A stretch of 64,000 bases of DNA from Fodinicurvata sp. EGI_FJ10296 (lineage in GTDB: Bacteria; Pseudomonadota; Alphaproteobacteria; DSM-16000; Inquilinaceae): NCBI RefSeq assembly GCF_040712075.1, contig NZ_JBFCVL010000005.1, forward strand, positions 248,001-312,000, in the 5' to 3' direction. The position numbers and the translations under genes were made by a program. The notes under the pieces were generated by a model. That model ran no database searches. It saw nothing but the letters and a program-made list of their open reading frames with translations, and was not told where the DNA came from. Every line of letters starts with the position of its first letter. Position 1 is the stretch's first letter. Of this stretch, positions 53,703-62,691 are shown piece after piece.

Positions 53703-56700
53703 TCAGGCCGCCCGTCCGGAGAATTCCTTGACCTGTGCCAACGTATCTCGAATGGCAGACAGGATGGCGTCGCGGTCGAATTTGGCGACGTAGTCGGTGA
53801 ACCCGGCGCGACGACCGCGGTCGAGGTCCTTGGGTGTGGCGTGCGAGGAAAGCGCAATCATCGGCAGGTTGGACCAGCGGTCGAGAGTCCGGATCTTCTC
53901 GGCCAGCTCGAAGCCATTCATGCCCGGCATTTCGATATCGCTGACGATGACCTCGAATTCGGCACCACTTTCGTGCTGGGCCAACGCTTCTTCAGCGCCT
54001 GCGACGGCCGTCACTTCATAGCCGGCCACCGTCAACAGGGGGGAAAGCATGTTGCGGAAGAACGGGCTGTCATCGATCAGCAGAACCTTGGGCGGATCCT
54101 CGGCATCTTCCAGCGCCTCGCTCTTCGATTCGAACCAGTCATCATAGGCCTGGGTCAGGAAGTAACCGGCATCGATCACGTCGGTTGCACGCCCGGCGAT
54201 GATCGCGCTTCCCAGAAGGCCGGTACGCTCGCCACCCAGTTCCACTTTCAGCGGCTGTTCGACGATGTCGACGATCTCGTCGACGATCAGGCCCATCGAG
54301 CGGTCGCCATCGGCGAAAACCAGTACCGGCCTGCGCGTCCTGGATTCGTCGGCGCGCGCCATTTCCAGACTGAAGCCGGGGTCGAAGGGGATCAGCGGCA
54401 TCAGGCGGTCGCGGTACTGAACGACCATGTGGTTGTTGGAATATTCGATCGACTTTGCATCGATGTCTTCCAACCGGGCGACGAGGGCCAGCGGCACCGC
54501 CTTTGGCGCATCGGCGTTCGTTCCCATGCCGGCCCGGAAGACGAGAAGGGATACCGCATCGTCCCGCCGCGATCTCTTGACCTTGGTCTCGGTATTCTCC
54601 AGCGCCTCGGCCATGGAAACTTCTCCGGTCGCCGATGCGATGCCGTTGGGATCGAGGATCATGATCACACTGCCATCGCCGAGGATGGTGTTCCCGGAGA
54701 ACATTTCGATGTGGCGCAGAATCGGGGCCACCGGCTTGACAACGATTTCCTCGGTATCGAACACACGGTCGACAATGATGCCGAAGCTATACGTCCCCAC
54801 CTGAGCGACGACGATGAAAGCGTCCTCGGCCGAGGGTGCGCCTTCGTCTTCTGCGCCGGGGGAGTCCTCCAGATGGAGCAGTTCGCGCAGCGAAACGAGC
54901 GGAAGCAGCCTGTCGCGCAACCGAAGCACGGGTGTGTTGTTGATGCGTTCAACCGAATGCTCGCTGTTCCCACCGGCCCGCACCAGTTCGACCACACTGA
55001 TCTGCGGAATGGCGAACCGTTCGCCGCCACACTCGACAACAAGTGCGGAAACGATGGCCAGGGTCAGCGGAATCTTGATGATGAAGGTCGATCCGCGCCC
55101 TTCCCGGGATTTCAACTCGATGGTGCCACCGATCTTCTCGATGTTCGTGCGCACCACATCCATACCCACGCCCCGACCGGACACGCTGGTTACCTGAGCG
55201 GCGGTCGAAAAGCCTGCCTTGAAGATGAACTGCTGAATCTGCATCTCGGTCAGGTTGGCGATCTCGGCCTCGGTCGCGAGGCCGTTGGCAATGGCTTTCG
55301 CCTTGATCTTGTCGACCGCGAGACCACGACCGTCGTCCGTGATCTCGATGATGATATGACCGCCTTCGTGATAGGCGTTCAAACGCACCGTTCCGACTTC
55401 CGACTTTCCTGCGGCCACCCGCTCGGGCACGGGTTCGATCCCGTGGTCAGCGGAATTCCGGACCATATGAGTTAGCGGATCCTTGATCAGATCGAGCACC
55501 TGTCGATCCAGCTCCGTATCCGCCCCCAGCATCTGAAGATCGATTCTCTTGTTCAGATCCTGGCTGAGATCCCGGATGATTCGCGGCAACTTGGCCCAGG
55601 CGTTGCCGATCGGCTGCATCCGGGTTTTCATCACCCCTTCCTGAAGCTCCGACGTCACATGGTTGAGCCGTTGCAAGGGAGCCGCGAACTCGGAATCCTT
55701 CTGATGCCGGAGAATCTGAAGCAACTGATTCCGCGTCAGGACCAGCTCGGAGACCATCGTCATCAGGTTTTCGAGCAGGTTGACATTGACCCGGATCGAC
55801 TGGCTGGCAACGCTTTCCCGCGCCTCGGGAACCGGTTCCTGAGCCGCCGCGGCCGGTTTGTCCGACGCGCCCTTTTCAGTAGTCGCCGGCGCCTGGGCCA
55901 GTCCCTGGGCCAGTCCCTGGGCCAGTCCCTGGGCCGGTGCCTGCGCCGGGGCTGGTGCCTCGGGCTGTTGCGCAGCCACGGGCGACGAAGCGGCTGCTGC
56001 TGCGGGTTCCGGCTGTTCGCTTGCCTGTTCATCGACCGATGCCGGCTGTTGCCCGGCGCTGTCATCGGCTGATGCCGAGTCAGCAGGCAACTGACTCGCT
56101 GCCATGGGAGCCGTTTCAGCGGGAGCCGGATCCGTTGACCCACTGCCGGGCGGCGTTTTGTCCGCCGGTTCGTCGTCCATCATGGCGGCAATTGCAGCGT
56201 CCATCTCGGCGGCGGCAGCCGCCGGAACAGCCCTGGAGCTGGAATCGCTTGCCGCACCGGCACCAGCGTCCGGGGCAGTTGCATCCGGCGCGCCGCCAGA
56301 ACCGCCGGTCGATGGCGCAGCCAGATCGCTGACATCGGGTTCTTCACCATCCGCCAGCCGATTCAGTTTCTCGATCAGCTTGCTGTCGTCGCCTTCGGGT
56401 TCCTTCTCGGTGGCTTCGAGTTCGCCCACGATCTGCTTGATCGTATCAAGAGACGTCAGAATCAGCGTCACGGCCGTCGGGGTGACTTCGAGCTCGCCGT
56501 CACGGAATTTGCCGAGAACGTTTTCAGCGGCGTGCGCGACCGCCTCAAGCCGCGGCAGTCCAAGAAAGCCGCATGTGCCCTTGATCGTGTGAACCAGACG
56601 AAAAATATTGCTCAGAAGATCGGGATCATTGGGATTACGTTCGAGCTTTACGATTTCGACGTCCAGAACCGCAAGGTTCTCTGAAGTTTCAGTCAAAAAT

Positions 56701-56720
56701 TCACTGAGCAAATCATCCAT
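53703..56720 (-). CDS. cheA: Hybrid chemotaxis histidine kinase CheA with C-terminal receiver
   Basis: 1,005 residues, longer than classical CheA (about 650-700). Order: HPt with H44 in RLVHTIKGTCGFLG; a long Ala/Pro/Gln-rich linker (about 130-300) with a short tandem repeat; dimerisation helices (VNLLENLMTMVSELVLTRNQLL); HATPase with ITDDGRGLA and SVSGRGVGMDVVRTN; a CheW-like domain (about 560-690); a second CheW-like domain (about 710-860, with LVFADGDRSMGLIVDEI); and a receiver with VLLIDDSPFFRNML and VIVSDIEMPGMNGF. There is no P2 CheY-docking domain obvious by eye. Such hybrid CheA forms occur in several alphaproteobacteria. Confidence 0.95.
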   Translation of the reverse strand: MDDLLSEFLTETSENLAVLDVEIVKLERNPNDPDLLSNIFRLVHTIKGTCGFLGLPRLEAVAHAAENVLGKFRDGELEVTPTAVTLILTSLDTIKQIVGELEATEKEPEGDDSKLIEKLNRLADGEEPDVSDLAAPSTGGSGGAPDATAPDAGAGAASDSSSRAVPAAAAAEMDAAIAAMMDDEPADKTPPGSGSTDPAPAETAPMAASQLPADSASADDSAGQQPASVDEQASEQPEPAAAAASSPVAAQQPEAPAPAQAPAQGLAQGLAQGLAQAPATTEKGASDKPAAAAQEPVPEARESVASQSIRVNVNLLENLMTMVSELVLTRNQLLQILRHQKDSEFAAPLQRLNHVTSELQEGVMKTRMQPIGNAWAKLPRIIRDLSQDLNKRIDLQMLGADTELDRQVLDLIKDPLTHMVRNSADHGIEPVPERVAAGKSEVGTVRLNAYHEGGHIIIEITDDGRGLAVDKIKAKAIANGLATEAEIANLTEMQIQQFIFKAGFSTAAQVTSVSGRGVGMDVVRTNIEKIGGTIELKSREGRGSTFIIKIPLTLAIVSALVVECGGERFAIPQISVVELVRAGGNSEHSVERINNTPVLRLRDRLLPLVSLRELLHLEDSPGAEDEGAPSAEDAFIVVAQVGTYSFGIIVDRVFDTEEIVVKPVAPILRHIEMFSGNTILGDGSVIMILDPNGIASATGEVSMAEALENTETKVKRSRRDDAVSLLVFRAGMGTNADAPKAVPLALVARLEDIDAKSIEYSNNHMVVQYRDRLMPLIPFDPGFSLEMARADESRTRRPVLVFADGDRSMGLIVDEIVDIVEQPLKVELGGERTGLLGSAIIAGRATDVIDAGYFLTQAYDDWFESKSEALEDAEDPPKVLLIDDSPFFRNMLSPLLTVAGYEVTAVAGAEEALAQHESGAEFEVIVSDIEMPGMNGFELAEKIRTLDRWSNLPMIALSSHATPKDLDRGRRAGFTDYVAKFDRDAILSAIRDTLAQVKEFSGRAA
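55892..55939 (-). repeat. 12-base tandem repeat in the cheA linker
   Basis: CCTGGGCCAGTC occurs three times exactly and a fourth time with changes (55892-55903, 55904-55915, 55916-55927, 55928-55939). It encodes GLAQ-type units in the flexible linker. Copy number may vary between strains. Confidence 0.9.
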
Positions 56721-56895
56721 GGCTGCATCCTATGGGCTTGCGGTCCTGTCCGACCGGCGTGCATTCGCGCCGAACTACTTAGTTTTCGCCGGAAAACGCT
56801 GCATTAACTGTCGCAGCCAATGTCTCAGGAACACATTAAGGACCGGTAAAGGACACCAGCATGGCATCAGGCGTCGAAAGCGTGGCCGCTGGACA

Positions 56896-57579
56896 TCATA
56901 CGTCTTCGAGGCGGGCGGTAATCGACAGCCGCTCACCCTGGGTGCCATCGCCGAGAGCAGCCGGTTCGCTGCCATGACTGACGATCGCGCCGGCAAGACC
57001 AGCGTAATGACCCACCATATAGGCGTGGATAGAGCGGGCCGTAAGCGCGTCGACCCCGGACCGGTCGGCGAGAGCAACTTGCGACTCGTCAGAGAGCCGT
57101 GCGGTTCGGCCGGTTGCGGCAATCGTGAAGCCGGTGTCGTGGACCGCGACGACAATTGCGCCGCCGGCGGGCATCGCTTCCTCGGTCATGACAATCGCAT
57201 TGAGCACCAGCTTGGCGGCATAGCGCAGGAAGTCCGTCGATGCGTCTTCCGATGGAATGCTGTCGGCGGGCCAATCCAGCGTCGCCTTGCCGACTTCGAT
57301 ATAAGCCTGAGCCGCCGCGCGCGTATCGCGCCAGTTGACCCGCGAGCCGGAACCGGCCATGCCAAAGGCCAGCCTGAACATTCCAAGGCGCGCGGACGCG
57401 ATCCGCGCCGATTGACCGATCAGTTCCATCGCATCGTCGAGAACGTCCTGACCCAGTTCGTCGACCAGTTCAACGCCGTTGTTGACGGCTCCGACCGGAC
57501 TGACGAGATCGTGGCACAGACGTGACACGATCAGTTCCATCACCCGAAAGTCCAGGGCGTCGCTGTTCGTCTTTTGCAT
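56896..57579 (-). CDS. chpT: Histidine phosphotransferase ChpT
   Basis: 227 residues. DHp-like dimeric phosphotransferase: phospho-accepting H23 in RLCHDLVSPVGAVNNGVELV, followed by ARIASARLGMFRLAFGMAG and a degenerate Bergerat-like ATPase fold with no nucleotide-binding motifs. ChpT passes phosphate from CckA to CtrA and CpdR. It is placed 175 bases upstream of cheA on the same strand and 6 kb from ctrA, so its output and target lie in one locus. cckA itself is not in the window. Confidence 0.93.
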   Translation of the reverse strand: MQKTNSDALDFRVMELIVSRLCHDLVSPVGAVNNGVELVDELGQDVLDDAMELIGQSARIASARLGMFRLAFGMAGSGSRVNWRDTRAAAQAYIEVGKATLDWPADSIPSEDASTDFLRYAAKLVLNAIVMTEEAMPAGGAIVVAVHDTGFTIAATGRTARLSDESQVALADRSGVDALTARSIHAYMVGHYAGLAGAIVSHGSEPAALGDGTQGERLSITARLEDV

Positions 57580-57808
57580 GATTGCCGGCCACTATTTCGA
57601 TTGAACAAAGAAAGCGTCTCATTGGCGGGCGCCCGCGATTGCGCAGCATCGGCGGTGCGCGATTGGGTTATTCGATCATACCGGCGCACAACATCGAAAG
57701 CTACCGGACTTCAATTGTTACAGCCGGCACTCTTGACCGATCATTAACGCTGGGGTCGACTCATGGGGCGAGCGGTAAGGGCCGCCAGCCCTTTTTAACG
57801 GAGGTTTC

Positions 57809-57985
57809 ATGATTCATACTTTGGTACCCGGCGTCATCGTCGTCCATCCCGACCGTCCCGATTGGGGCACCGGGCAAGTTCAGTCCGTTGCCGGCAACCG
57901 CATCACCGTCAATTTCGAGCACTGTGGCAAAGTCACCATCAATAGCGATGTCATATCGCTTTCGATCAGTGAGGACCGAGACTGA
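57809..57985 (+). CDS. DUF3553 small protein
   Basis: 58 residues, too short for common gene-length cutoffs. Sequence pattern PGVIVVHPDRPDWGTGQVQS and VNFEHCGKVTIN matches DUF3553, a small SH3-like beta-barrel domain also found fused to the UvrD/PcrA helicases and to other DNA-associated proteins. The start has GGAGG 5 bases upstream. Function unknown. Divergent from chpT. Confidence 0.88.
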   Translation: MIHTLVPGVIVVHPDRPDWGTGQVQSVAGNRITVNFEHCGKVTINSDVISLSISEDRD

Positions 57986-58038
57986 CCGCAGCTTGCCGCG
58001 TTTGCCCTGCAACCTGGACGAAAGCGACAATGAGGTGG

Positions 58039-58554
58039 CTATGGCTGCCACGCGTCGTCTTCTTCTATCAGGTAGTCTTCGACATCCGCCTCATCGACTG
58101 AGGTTTCGCTGACCACATGCCCCGCTGCGGAGATGCCGGCAGTCCTGACTGTCTCCGGGTCGCCGGAGACCAGCGGATGCCACCAATCGAGCGGCTCGCC
58201 CAGGGCGAGTTTGCGATAGGCACATGAGTCCGGAATCCACGGCAGGTCCAGAATATTTTCCGGCGTCAATACGACGCAGTCGGGCACATGGCGCTGACGG
58301 TCGACATAATTGCTGCAGCGGCAGGTGCCGGTATCCAGGAGCCGGCAAGCGACCCGGCTCTGATAGATTGCACCGGTGTCCATATCCTCAAGTTTGACCA
58401 GACAACATTTGCCGCAGCCGTCGCAGAGCGATTCCCACTCCGCCGGTGTCATCTCGGCCAGGGTTTTGCGGATCCAGAACGGCGACTCGCCGTCGGCGGC
58501 ACCGCCCTCGTCGCCGGAAAAATCGCCGGTCATCATTCCGATAATGGACATCAC
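58039..58554 (-). CDS. YcgN-family (UPF0260) cysteine-cluster protein
   Basis: 171 residues. Cys cluster LCDGCGKCCLVKLEDMDTG, CRLLDTGTCRCSNYVDRQRHVPDCV and PDSCAYRKLALGEPLDWWHPL, all typical of YcgN/UPF0260. Eight or nine conserved Cys suggest metal or Fe-S binding, but no function has been assigned. It is nearly abutting the EamA gene on the same strand (4 bases apart). Confidence 0.93.
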   Translation of the reverse strand: MMSIIGMMTGDFSGDEGGAADGESPFWIRKTLAEMTPAEWESLCDGCGKCCLVKLEDMDTGAIYQSRVACRLLDTGTCRCSNYVDRQRHVPDCVVLTPENILDLPWIPDSCAYRKLALGEPLDWWHPLVSGDPETVRTAGISAAGHVVSETSVDEADVEDYLIEEDDAWQP

Positions 58555-58558
58555 TGCC

Positions 58559-59500
58559 TTACTTTTCCTGTCGCCGGACGCCCTGTCCGGGTGTCGCCTT
58601 TCCCGGTTGCGAAGCCCCGCCTATCACAAGCGCTACGCCGCAGACAGAAACCAGCATACCGATCAAAGATGTCGGGCCGAGGGCTTCGTCGAACATAATG
58701 AATGCGATCAGAGCCGTCATCGGAGGTACGAGATAAAACAGGCTGGCAGTCCTTGAAGCTGCGCCCATTCTGATCAGCAGCATCAATAGCGTCGTTGCAC
58801 CGAAGGACAGAACGACGACCAGCCAGGCCAGCGCAAACAGGAAATCACCGGACCACGCAATTTCCAGCGGCTCGAAAGCCAGAGCCAAAGCCGCCGTAAC
58901 CCCGGTAGCGGCAAGATACTGGGCGACCGCGCCGGCCCGGATATCGATCCCGCCGCAATATCGTTTCTGGTACAGGGTCCCGGTCGTTATTGATATCAGG
59001 GCGACGATTGACGCGCCGATTGCCCAGACCGGGGCGCCGACGCCCGGCGCCGACGCCGCACCGCCAGCGGACATCTGGTCGCCGAACAATACCAGCGCTA
59101 CGCCGACAACTCCCAGCACGAAGCCGGCACCCTGCCGCCAGGTCAACCGTTCGCCCAGCAGCGGTCCGACGACGACCGCCGTCAGCAATGGTTGAAGCGA
59201 AACGATCATGGCGGATATCCCGGCAGGAACGCCGCCATCGATCGACGTGAAGACTCCGCCGAGATAGCCGGCGTGGACGAGCACGCCCACGACCATGGCA
59301 TGGCCGAACCCGGCGGCGCTTGGCCACCTGGTTGCCGTCAATGCCGCAAAGGCCGCGAATCCGGCGAGAACAAGGGCAAGGCGCAGGGTCAGGAACGTAA
59401 ACGGCTCGGCATAGGGCAAACCGTATTTCGCGCCGATGAAGCCGGTGCTCCAGAGAAAGACGAAAACGGCCGGCATCAGTGCCAGCCACACCGACTTCAT
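58559..59500 (-). CDS. EamA/DMT-family transporter
   Basis: 313 residues with about ten membrane helices in two EamA repeats (about 5-140 and 155-295). Characteristic pieces: WSTGFIGAKYGLPYAEPFTFLTLRL in the first helix pair and FYLVPPMTALIAFIMFDEALGPTSLIGMLV in the last, with the typical P near the end. It exports or imports small metabolites (amino acids, nucleosides); substrate unknown. Confidence 0.92.
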   Translation of the reverse strand: MKSVWLALMPAVFVFLWSTGFIGAKYGLPYAEPFTFLTLRLALVLAGFAAFAALTATRWPSAAGFGHAMVVGVLVHAGYLGGVFTSIDGGVPAGISAMIVSLQPLLTAVVVGPLLGERLTWRQGAGFVLGVVGVALVLFGDQMSAGGAASAPGVGAPVWAIGASIVALISITTGTLYQKRYCGGIDIRAGAVAQYLAATGVTAALALAFEPLEIAWSGDFLFALAWLVVVLSFGATTLLMLLIRMGAASRTASLFYLVPPMTALIAFIMFDEALGPTSLIGMLVSVCGVALVIGGASQPGKATPGQGVRRQEK

Positions 59501-59573
59501 CTGCAGACCCGGTCGCCGTCGCGAGGCAGCGGACCATCGCTGCCTGCCGGAATCGAGGCTTTGGTGTGCATCC

Positions 59574-60536
59574 TCACGATGATCTTACCGATTGCCAGAC
59601 CAGCCCGGCGGCGGCCAGATCCTCAAGCGACGCACCGACGGATTTGAACAGCGTGATTTCCCCGTTGTCGGATCGTCCGGCGGCGCGGCCACCGGCCAGG
59701 TCGAAGAGGTCGGCCACGATATCGCCCGATGTCAGAGCGCCGGCCTGGATTGCCTGAACGATGTCACCGGCCTCCTTTGTCGCACCAGCCAGCGTGTCGA
59801 CGTAGACCCGGGCACGCCGCATGCACTCATCGTCGGATTCGCGCATCGTCGGCTTGAAGGCGCCAACAAGGTCGAGATGCGTTCCCGGCCTTAGCCAGCG
59901 CCCGTTGATCAGCGGTTCACTGGAAAGAGTCGCAACCGAAATCACGTCGGCAACCGCGCACCCCTCCTCGATTGTATCGACCGGCCCGATCTCAAGGCCG
60001 GCGACCCCCTCGGCATCCGACCCGCGAAGTTCGGATACGATTTCGGCGACCTTCTCGGGCCGCCGCCCCCATACCAGAATGCGGTCGTATTGCCGGACAG
60101 AGCAGTGGGCGGCGGCCAGACATGGGGCAAGGCGCCCCGTGCCAACCACCAGCAATGTCCGGGCGTCACGACGGGCCAGATAGTCAGCCGCCAGGGCCGA
60201 TGCCGCTGCGGTTCGACGCACGGTCAGCTCGCCGCCATCGAGCACCGCCAGCGGACGACCGGTCCGGGCGTCGTTCAGCAGATAGCTCGCCGATACGGCG
60301 GGCAACCCACGGTCGCCGTTGCCGGGGCACACCTGAGCAACTTTCACACCCAGGAGTTCCCCTTCCCGCCATGCCGGCATGAGCAGCAGCGTGGCGTCCG
60401 GTTCGCCGGGCACACCGACCTCATGGTGGTGGCGAACGGGACTGGTGCAGCCCGTTGCGAACATGGCGCGCAGTGACTCGACCAAAGGTCGCCATGGCAA
60501 TGCGCTTTTTACGGTCTCGGCATCGACGACGATCAT
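59574..60536 (-). CDS. Ornithine cyclodeaminase / mu-crystallin family protein
   Basis: 320 residues. NAD(P)-binding Rossmann domain with LLVVGTGRLAPCLAAAH and ILVWGRRPEKVAEIV, and family motifs LNDARTGRPLAVLDGGELTVRRTAAASALAADYLA (the L.D.xxTG.PLA.LDG..LT..RTAA signature), VISVATLSSEPLI and PGTHLDLVGAFKPTMRE. Possible reactions include ornithine to proline, alanine or lysine dehydrogenation, or ketimine reduction; the family does not allow choice. Confidence 0.92.
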   Translation of the reverse strand: MIVVDAETVKSALPWRPLVESLRAMFATGCTSPVRHHHEVGVPGEPDATLLLMPAWREGELLGVKVAQVCPGNGDRGLPAVSASYLLNDARTGRPLAVLDGGELTVRRTAAASALAADYLARRDARTLLVVGTGRLAPCLAAAHCSVRQYDRILVWGRRPEKVAEIVSELRGSDAEGVAGLEIGPVDTIEEGCAVADVISVATLSSEPLINGRWLRPGTHLDLVGAFKPTMRESDDECMRRARVYVDTLAGATKEAGDIVQAIQAGALTSGDIVADLFDLAGGRAAGRSDNGEITLFKSVGASLEDLAAAGLVWQSVRSS

Positions 60537-60653
60537 TGGCCAGCCTCACGTGATGATGTTTCGTGCGACCCGCCTACCGGATGCCGCCGAAAGGATCAAC
60601 CCCATCGGCGCCACCGGCCTGCCCCGGACAACCTCGGATTCGCGCCAGAACAC

Positions 60654-61844
60654 CTATGACGGCTGAATATCGATCACGACCCGATTGTCCAGTCTGAACG
60701 TGTTGACGCCCATTGTGCCCGCGGGTTCGATCGAAAGAACGACACCGCGATCGGTCTGAGTGATTTCAAAGCCCCTGACCCTGGAGAGACTTCGGCGGCG
60801 TGCGCCGTCGGCGTCGATCCGCGCTTCGACTGGAAAAATGATCCGTATTGCCTCTGAGTCCTGCTCGACCGAGTATTCCACCAGCTCGGGCCAGTCGAAT
60901 ACCAGCCGGCTGAATCTGTCATGCTCCCCGGCTCTCAACAGAACCTCGCCCAGATCCTTCAGGCTAATTTCGGGGCCGCTATCAGTGCTGGTATCCGCTT
61001 CTTCGTCGGTCTGGGCGTCTTCGGCCCCCGGCGCCCCGTTCTCGGATGGTCGATCGCCCTCGGGGCCGGAAGCGGGCAGCGATGCGAGCTGCGCCGCATC
61101 CCTACCGACCCGGCGGCTCACCGCGAAGCGGCTACCGGACGATTCGACGTAGCCTGCGGCGTCTCCCACGTCGTCACCCCGGACCTCCGACCCGGCGGCA
61201 TCGGGCATGATCGTACGTTGTGGCGCCTGTCCCGGTGTGGCGGTGAAGGTGGGGGTGGAGGAAGCAGTAGCGGTAGTGGCAGAGTTTGTCCGGGCCTGAG
61301 CGATTTCAGCCTCCCGGCCGCCACGGTCATCCACCGGCGGCCGCTCTGCCCGCTGAGGCTCTGAATGAGCGCTGGATTGCCAGGCAAGATCCGGCGAGGT
61401 CGCCACCACGTCTCTGGCCGGAGCGTCGTCAAAAACCGGCAGATCCCGGCGATGGGCCCGCACCGCGGGGACAATCTCCGGCATGCTGAAAAATCCGCCG
61501 GGTTCGTCTGCCGCTGCGGCACTGTTGGTTGCGAAGTTCCTGTTGATCGACGAACCGGCGACCGATGAAAGGATTGCCATTCCGCCGTCGGAGGAAAGCG
61601 CAATTCGAACACCGCGGCCATCGGCCGTGGATGTCACCGTGCGGTCGCCGGGCCGCGGCGTCAGGCGCGACACCGGGCGCGGATCAAAACACGATTCAGC
61701 GTACATGCCGAACCCGGGCTGTTGAAAGTCGGATTGGGCGTGGCAGGATGGGCTACGATCAGCCGGGTCAGTCAAAATCAGGACGGCAACAGTGGCCGTA
61801 AGCGCGCCCAGGGCAAGCCCCAGAACTTTGCCGGAAGTGAACAT
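60654..61844 (-). CDS. AMIN-like envelope protein, low-complexity middle
   Basis: 396 residues. N-terminal hydrophobic segment (VLGLALGALTATVAVLIL) as signal or anchor. Residues about 80-290 are Ser/Ala/Pro-rich and low in complexity. The C-terminal ~100 residues form a beta-rich module (RFSRLVFDWPELVEYSVEQD, IRIIFPVEARID, FRLDNRVVIDIQPS) that resembles the AMIN/amidase N-terminal beta fold, which binds peptidoglycan in the cell envelope. The hallmark pattern is fuzzy, so the domain call is tentative. Confidence 0.7.
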   Translation of the reverse strand: MFTSGKVLGLALGALTATVAVLILTDPADRSPSCHAQSDFQQPGFGMYAESCFDPRPVSRLTPRPGDRTVTSTADGRGVRIALSSDGGMAILSSVAGSSINRNFATNSAAAADEPGGFFSMPEIVPAVRAHRRDLPVFDDAPARDVVATSPDLAWQSSAHSEPQRAERPPVDDRGGREAEIAQARTNSATTATASSTPTFTATPGQAPQRTIMPDAAGSEVRGDDVGDAAGYVESSGSRFAVSRRVGRDAAQLASLPASGPEGDRPSENGAPGAEDAQTDEEADTSTDSGPEISLKDLGEVLLRAGEHDRFSRLVFDWPELVEYSVEQDSEAIRIIFPVEARIDADGARRRSLSRVRGFEITQTDRGVVLSIEPAGTMGVNTFRLDNRVVIDIQPS

Positions 61845-61959
61845 CGGACTGCCCCGCAGTCATGAAGAACTGGCGACACCGCATCGCCAATCTTCATATA
61901 TATTGTATTCAATTCAAGTTCAAGTGACCATACCTTGTGCATCGGCACGAGAGGCCGGT

Positions 61960-62691
61960 CTATGGTCCTGCGGCCAGGACTCCATAGAGCAACAACATCA
62001 TTATGGCATTGAAGATTCCGTGAATAACGATCGGCGCCCATAGCGATCCAGTGCGCTCGTACGTCCAGGCGAGAACGGCGCCAAGCACCGCGAGAGCCGG
62101 TATGAGGTGGGTAATGCCGTGGACCGAACCGAAAAGAAGGGCGGAAAGAGCGATCGCAACCCCCATGGACGAGAATCTTCTGAGCCAACGGTAAAGAACG
62201 CCGCGAAAGATCACTTCCTCGATTGCCGGGACAACGACGGCCGTCAACGCCATGGTGGTTGCCATCATCATCGGCGTGTCGCCTGTTGGCTGAATGGCGG
62301 TGACTTGCGGATTGGCTTGCGGCGCGCCCAGTAGCGACTGCACCAGCAGATTGATTGGTGCCACCACAAGGATCATGCCCACGCCGATCAGCGGCGCGCG
62401 AATTCCCCACCCCGGGGGCATCGGTCTGAAACCGATTTCAGTCCACGAGAGACCGCGCCCATAGACAAGGACGGCCCAGATCATGGCCACTTGAATTGCA
62501 GCCTGCAGAGCGATGCTGCCGATGACGCCGTGTCCGCCGACGACCTGGAGACCGACGAAGCCCAGAACCAGGAACAGCACGAGGTGACCGCTGGCCAGCA
62601 GCGCCACCTCGGTCAAGCCGATTCTGGATGCCCAAACTGTCGGATCACCCTGGGGATCGCTGCTATTCGGATTGGAAGAAGATCGTGCCAT
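61960..62691 (-). CDS. CPBP-family intramembrane metalloprotease (second)
   Basis: 243 residues, about seven helices. Motifs: IEEVIFRGVLYRWLRR (EExxxR), FGSVHGITHLIPAL and APIVIHGIFNAIM. This fits the CPBP/CAAX-protease-like group. The first codons overlap the end of the MBL-fold gene by 29 bases, suggesting coupled translation. Not closely related in sequence to the CPBP gene at 37124. Confidence 0.9.
   Translation of the reverse strand: MARSSSNPNSSDPQGDPTVWASRIGLTEVALLASGHLVLFLVLGFVGLQVVGGHGVIGSIALQAAIQVAMIWAVLVYGRGLSWTEIGFRPMPPGWGIRAPLIGVGMILVVAPINLLVQSLLGAPQANPQVTAIQPTGDTPMMMATTMALTAVVVPAIEEVIFRGVLYRWLRRFSSMGVAIALSALLFGSVHGITHLIPALAVLGAVLAWTYERTGSLWAPIVIHGIFNAIMMLLLYGVLAAGP

Noticed and set aside
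53595-55475. Long plus-strand frame (about 626 codons)
   Set aside because: Antisense to cheA, which has complete kinase, CheW and receiver motifs. High GC leaves the opposite frame open.
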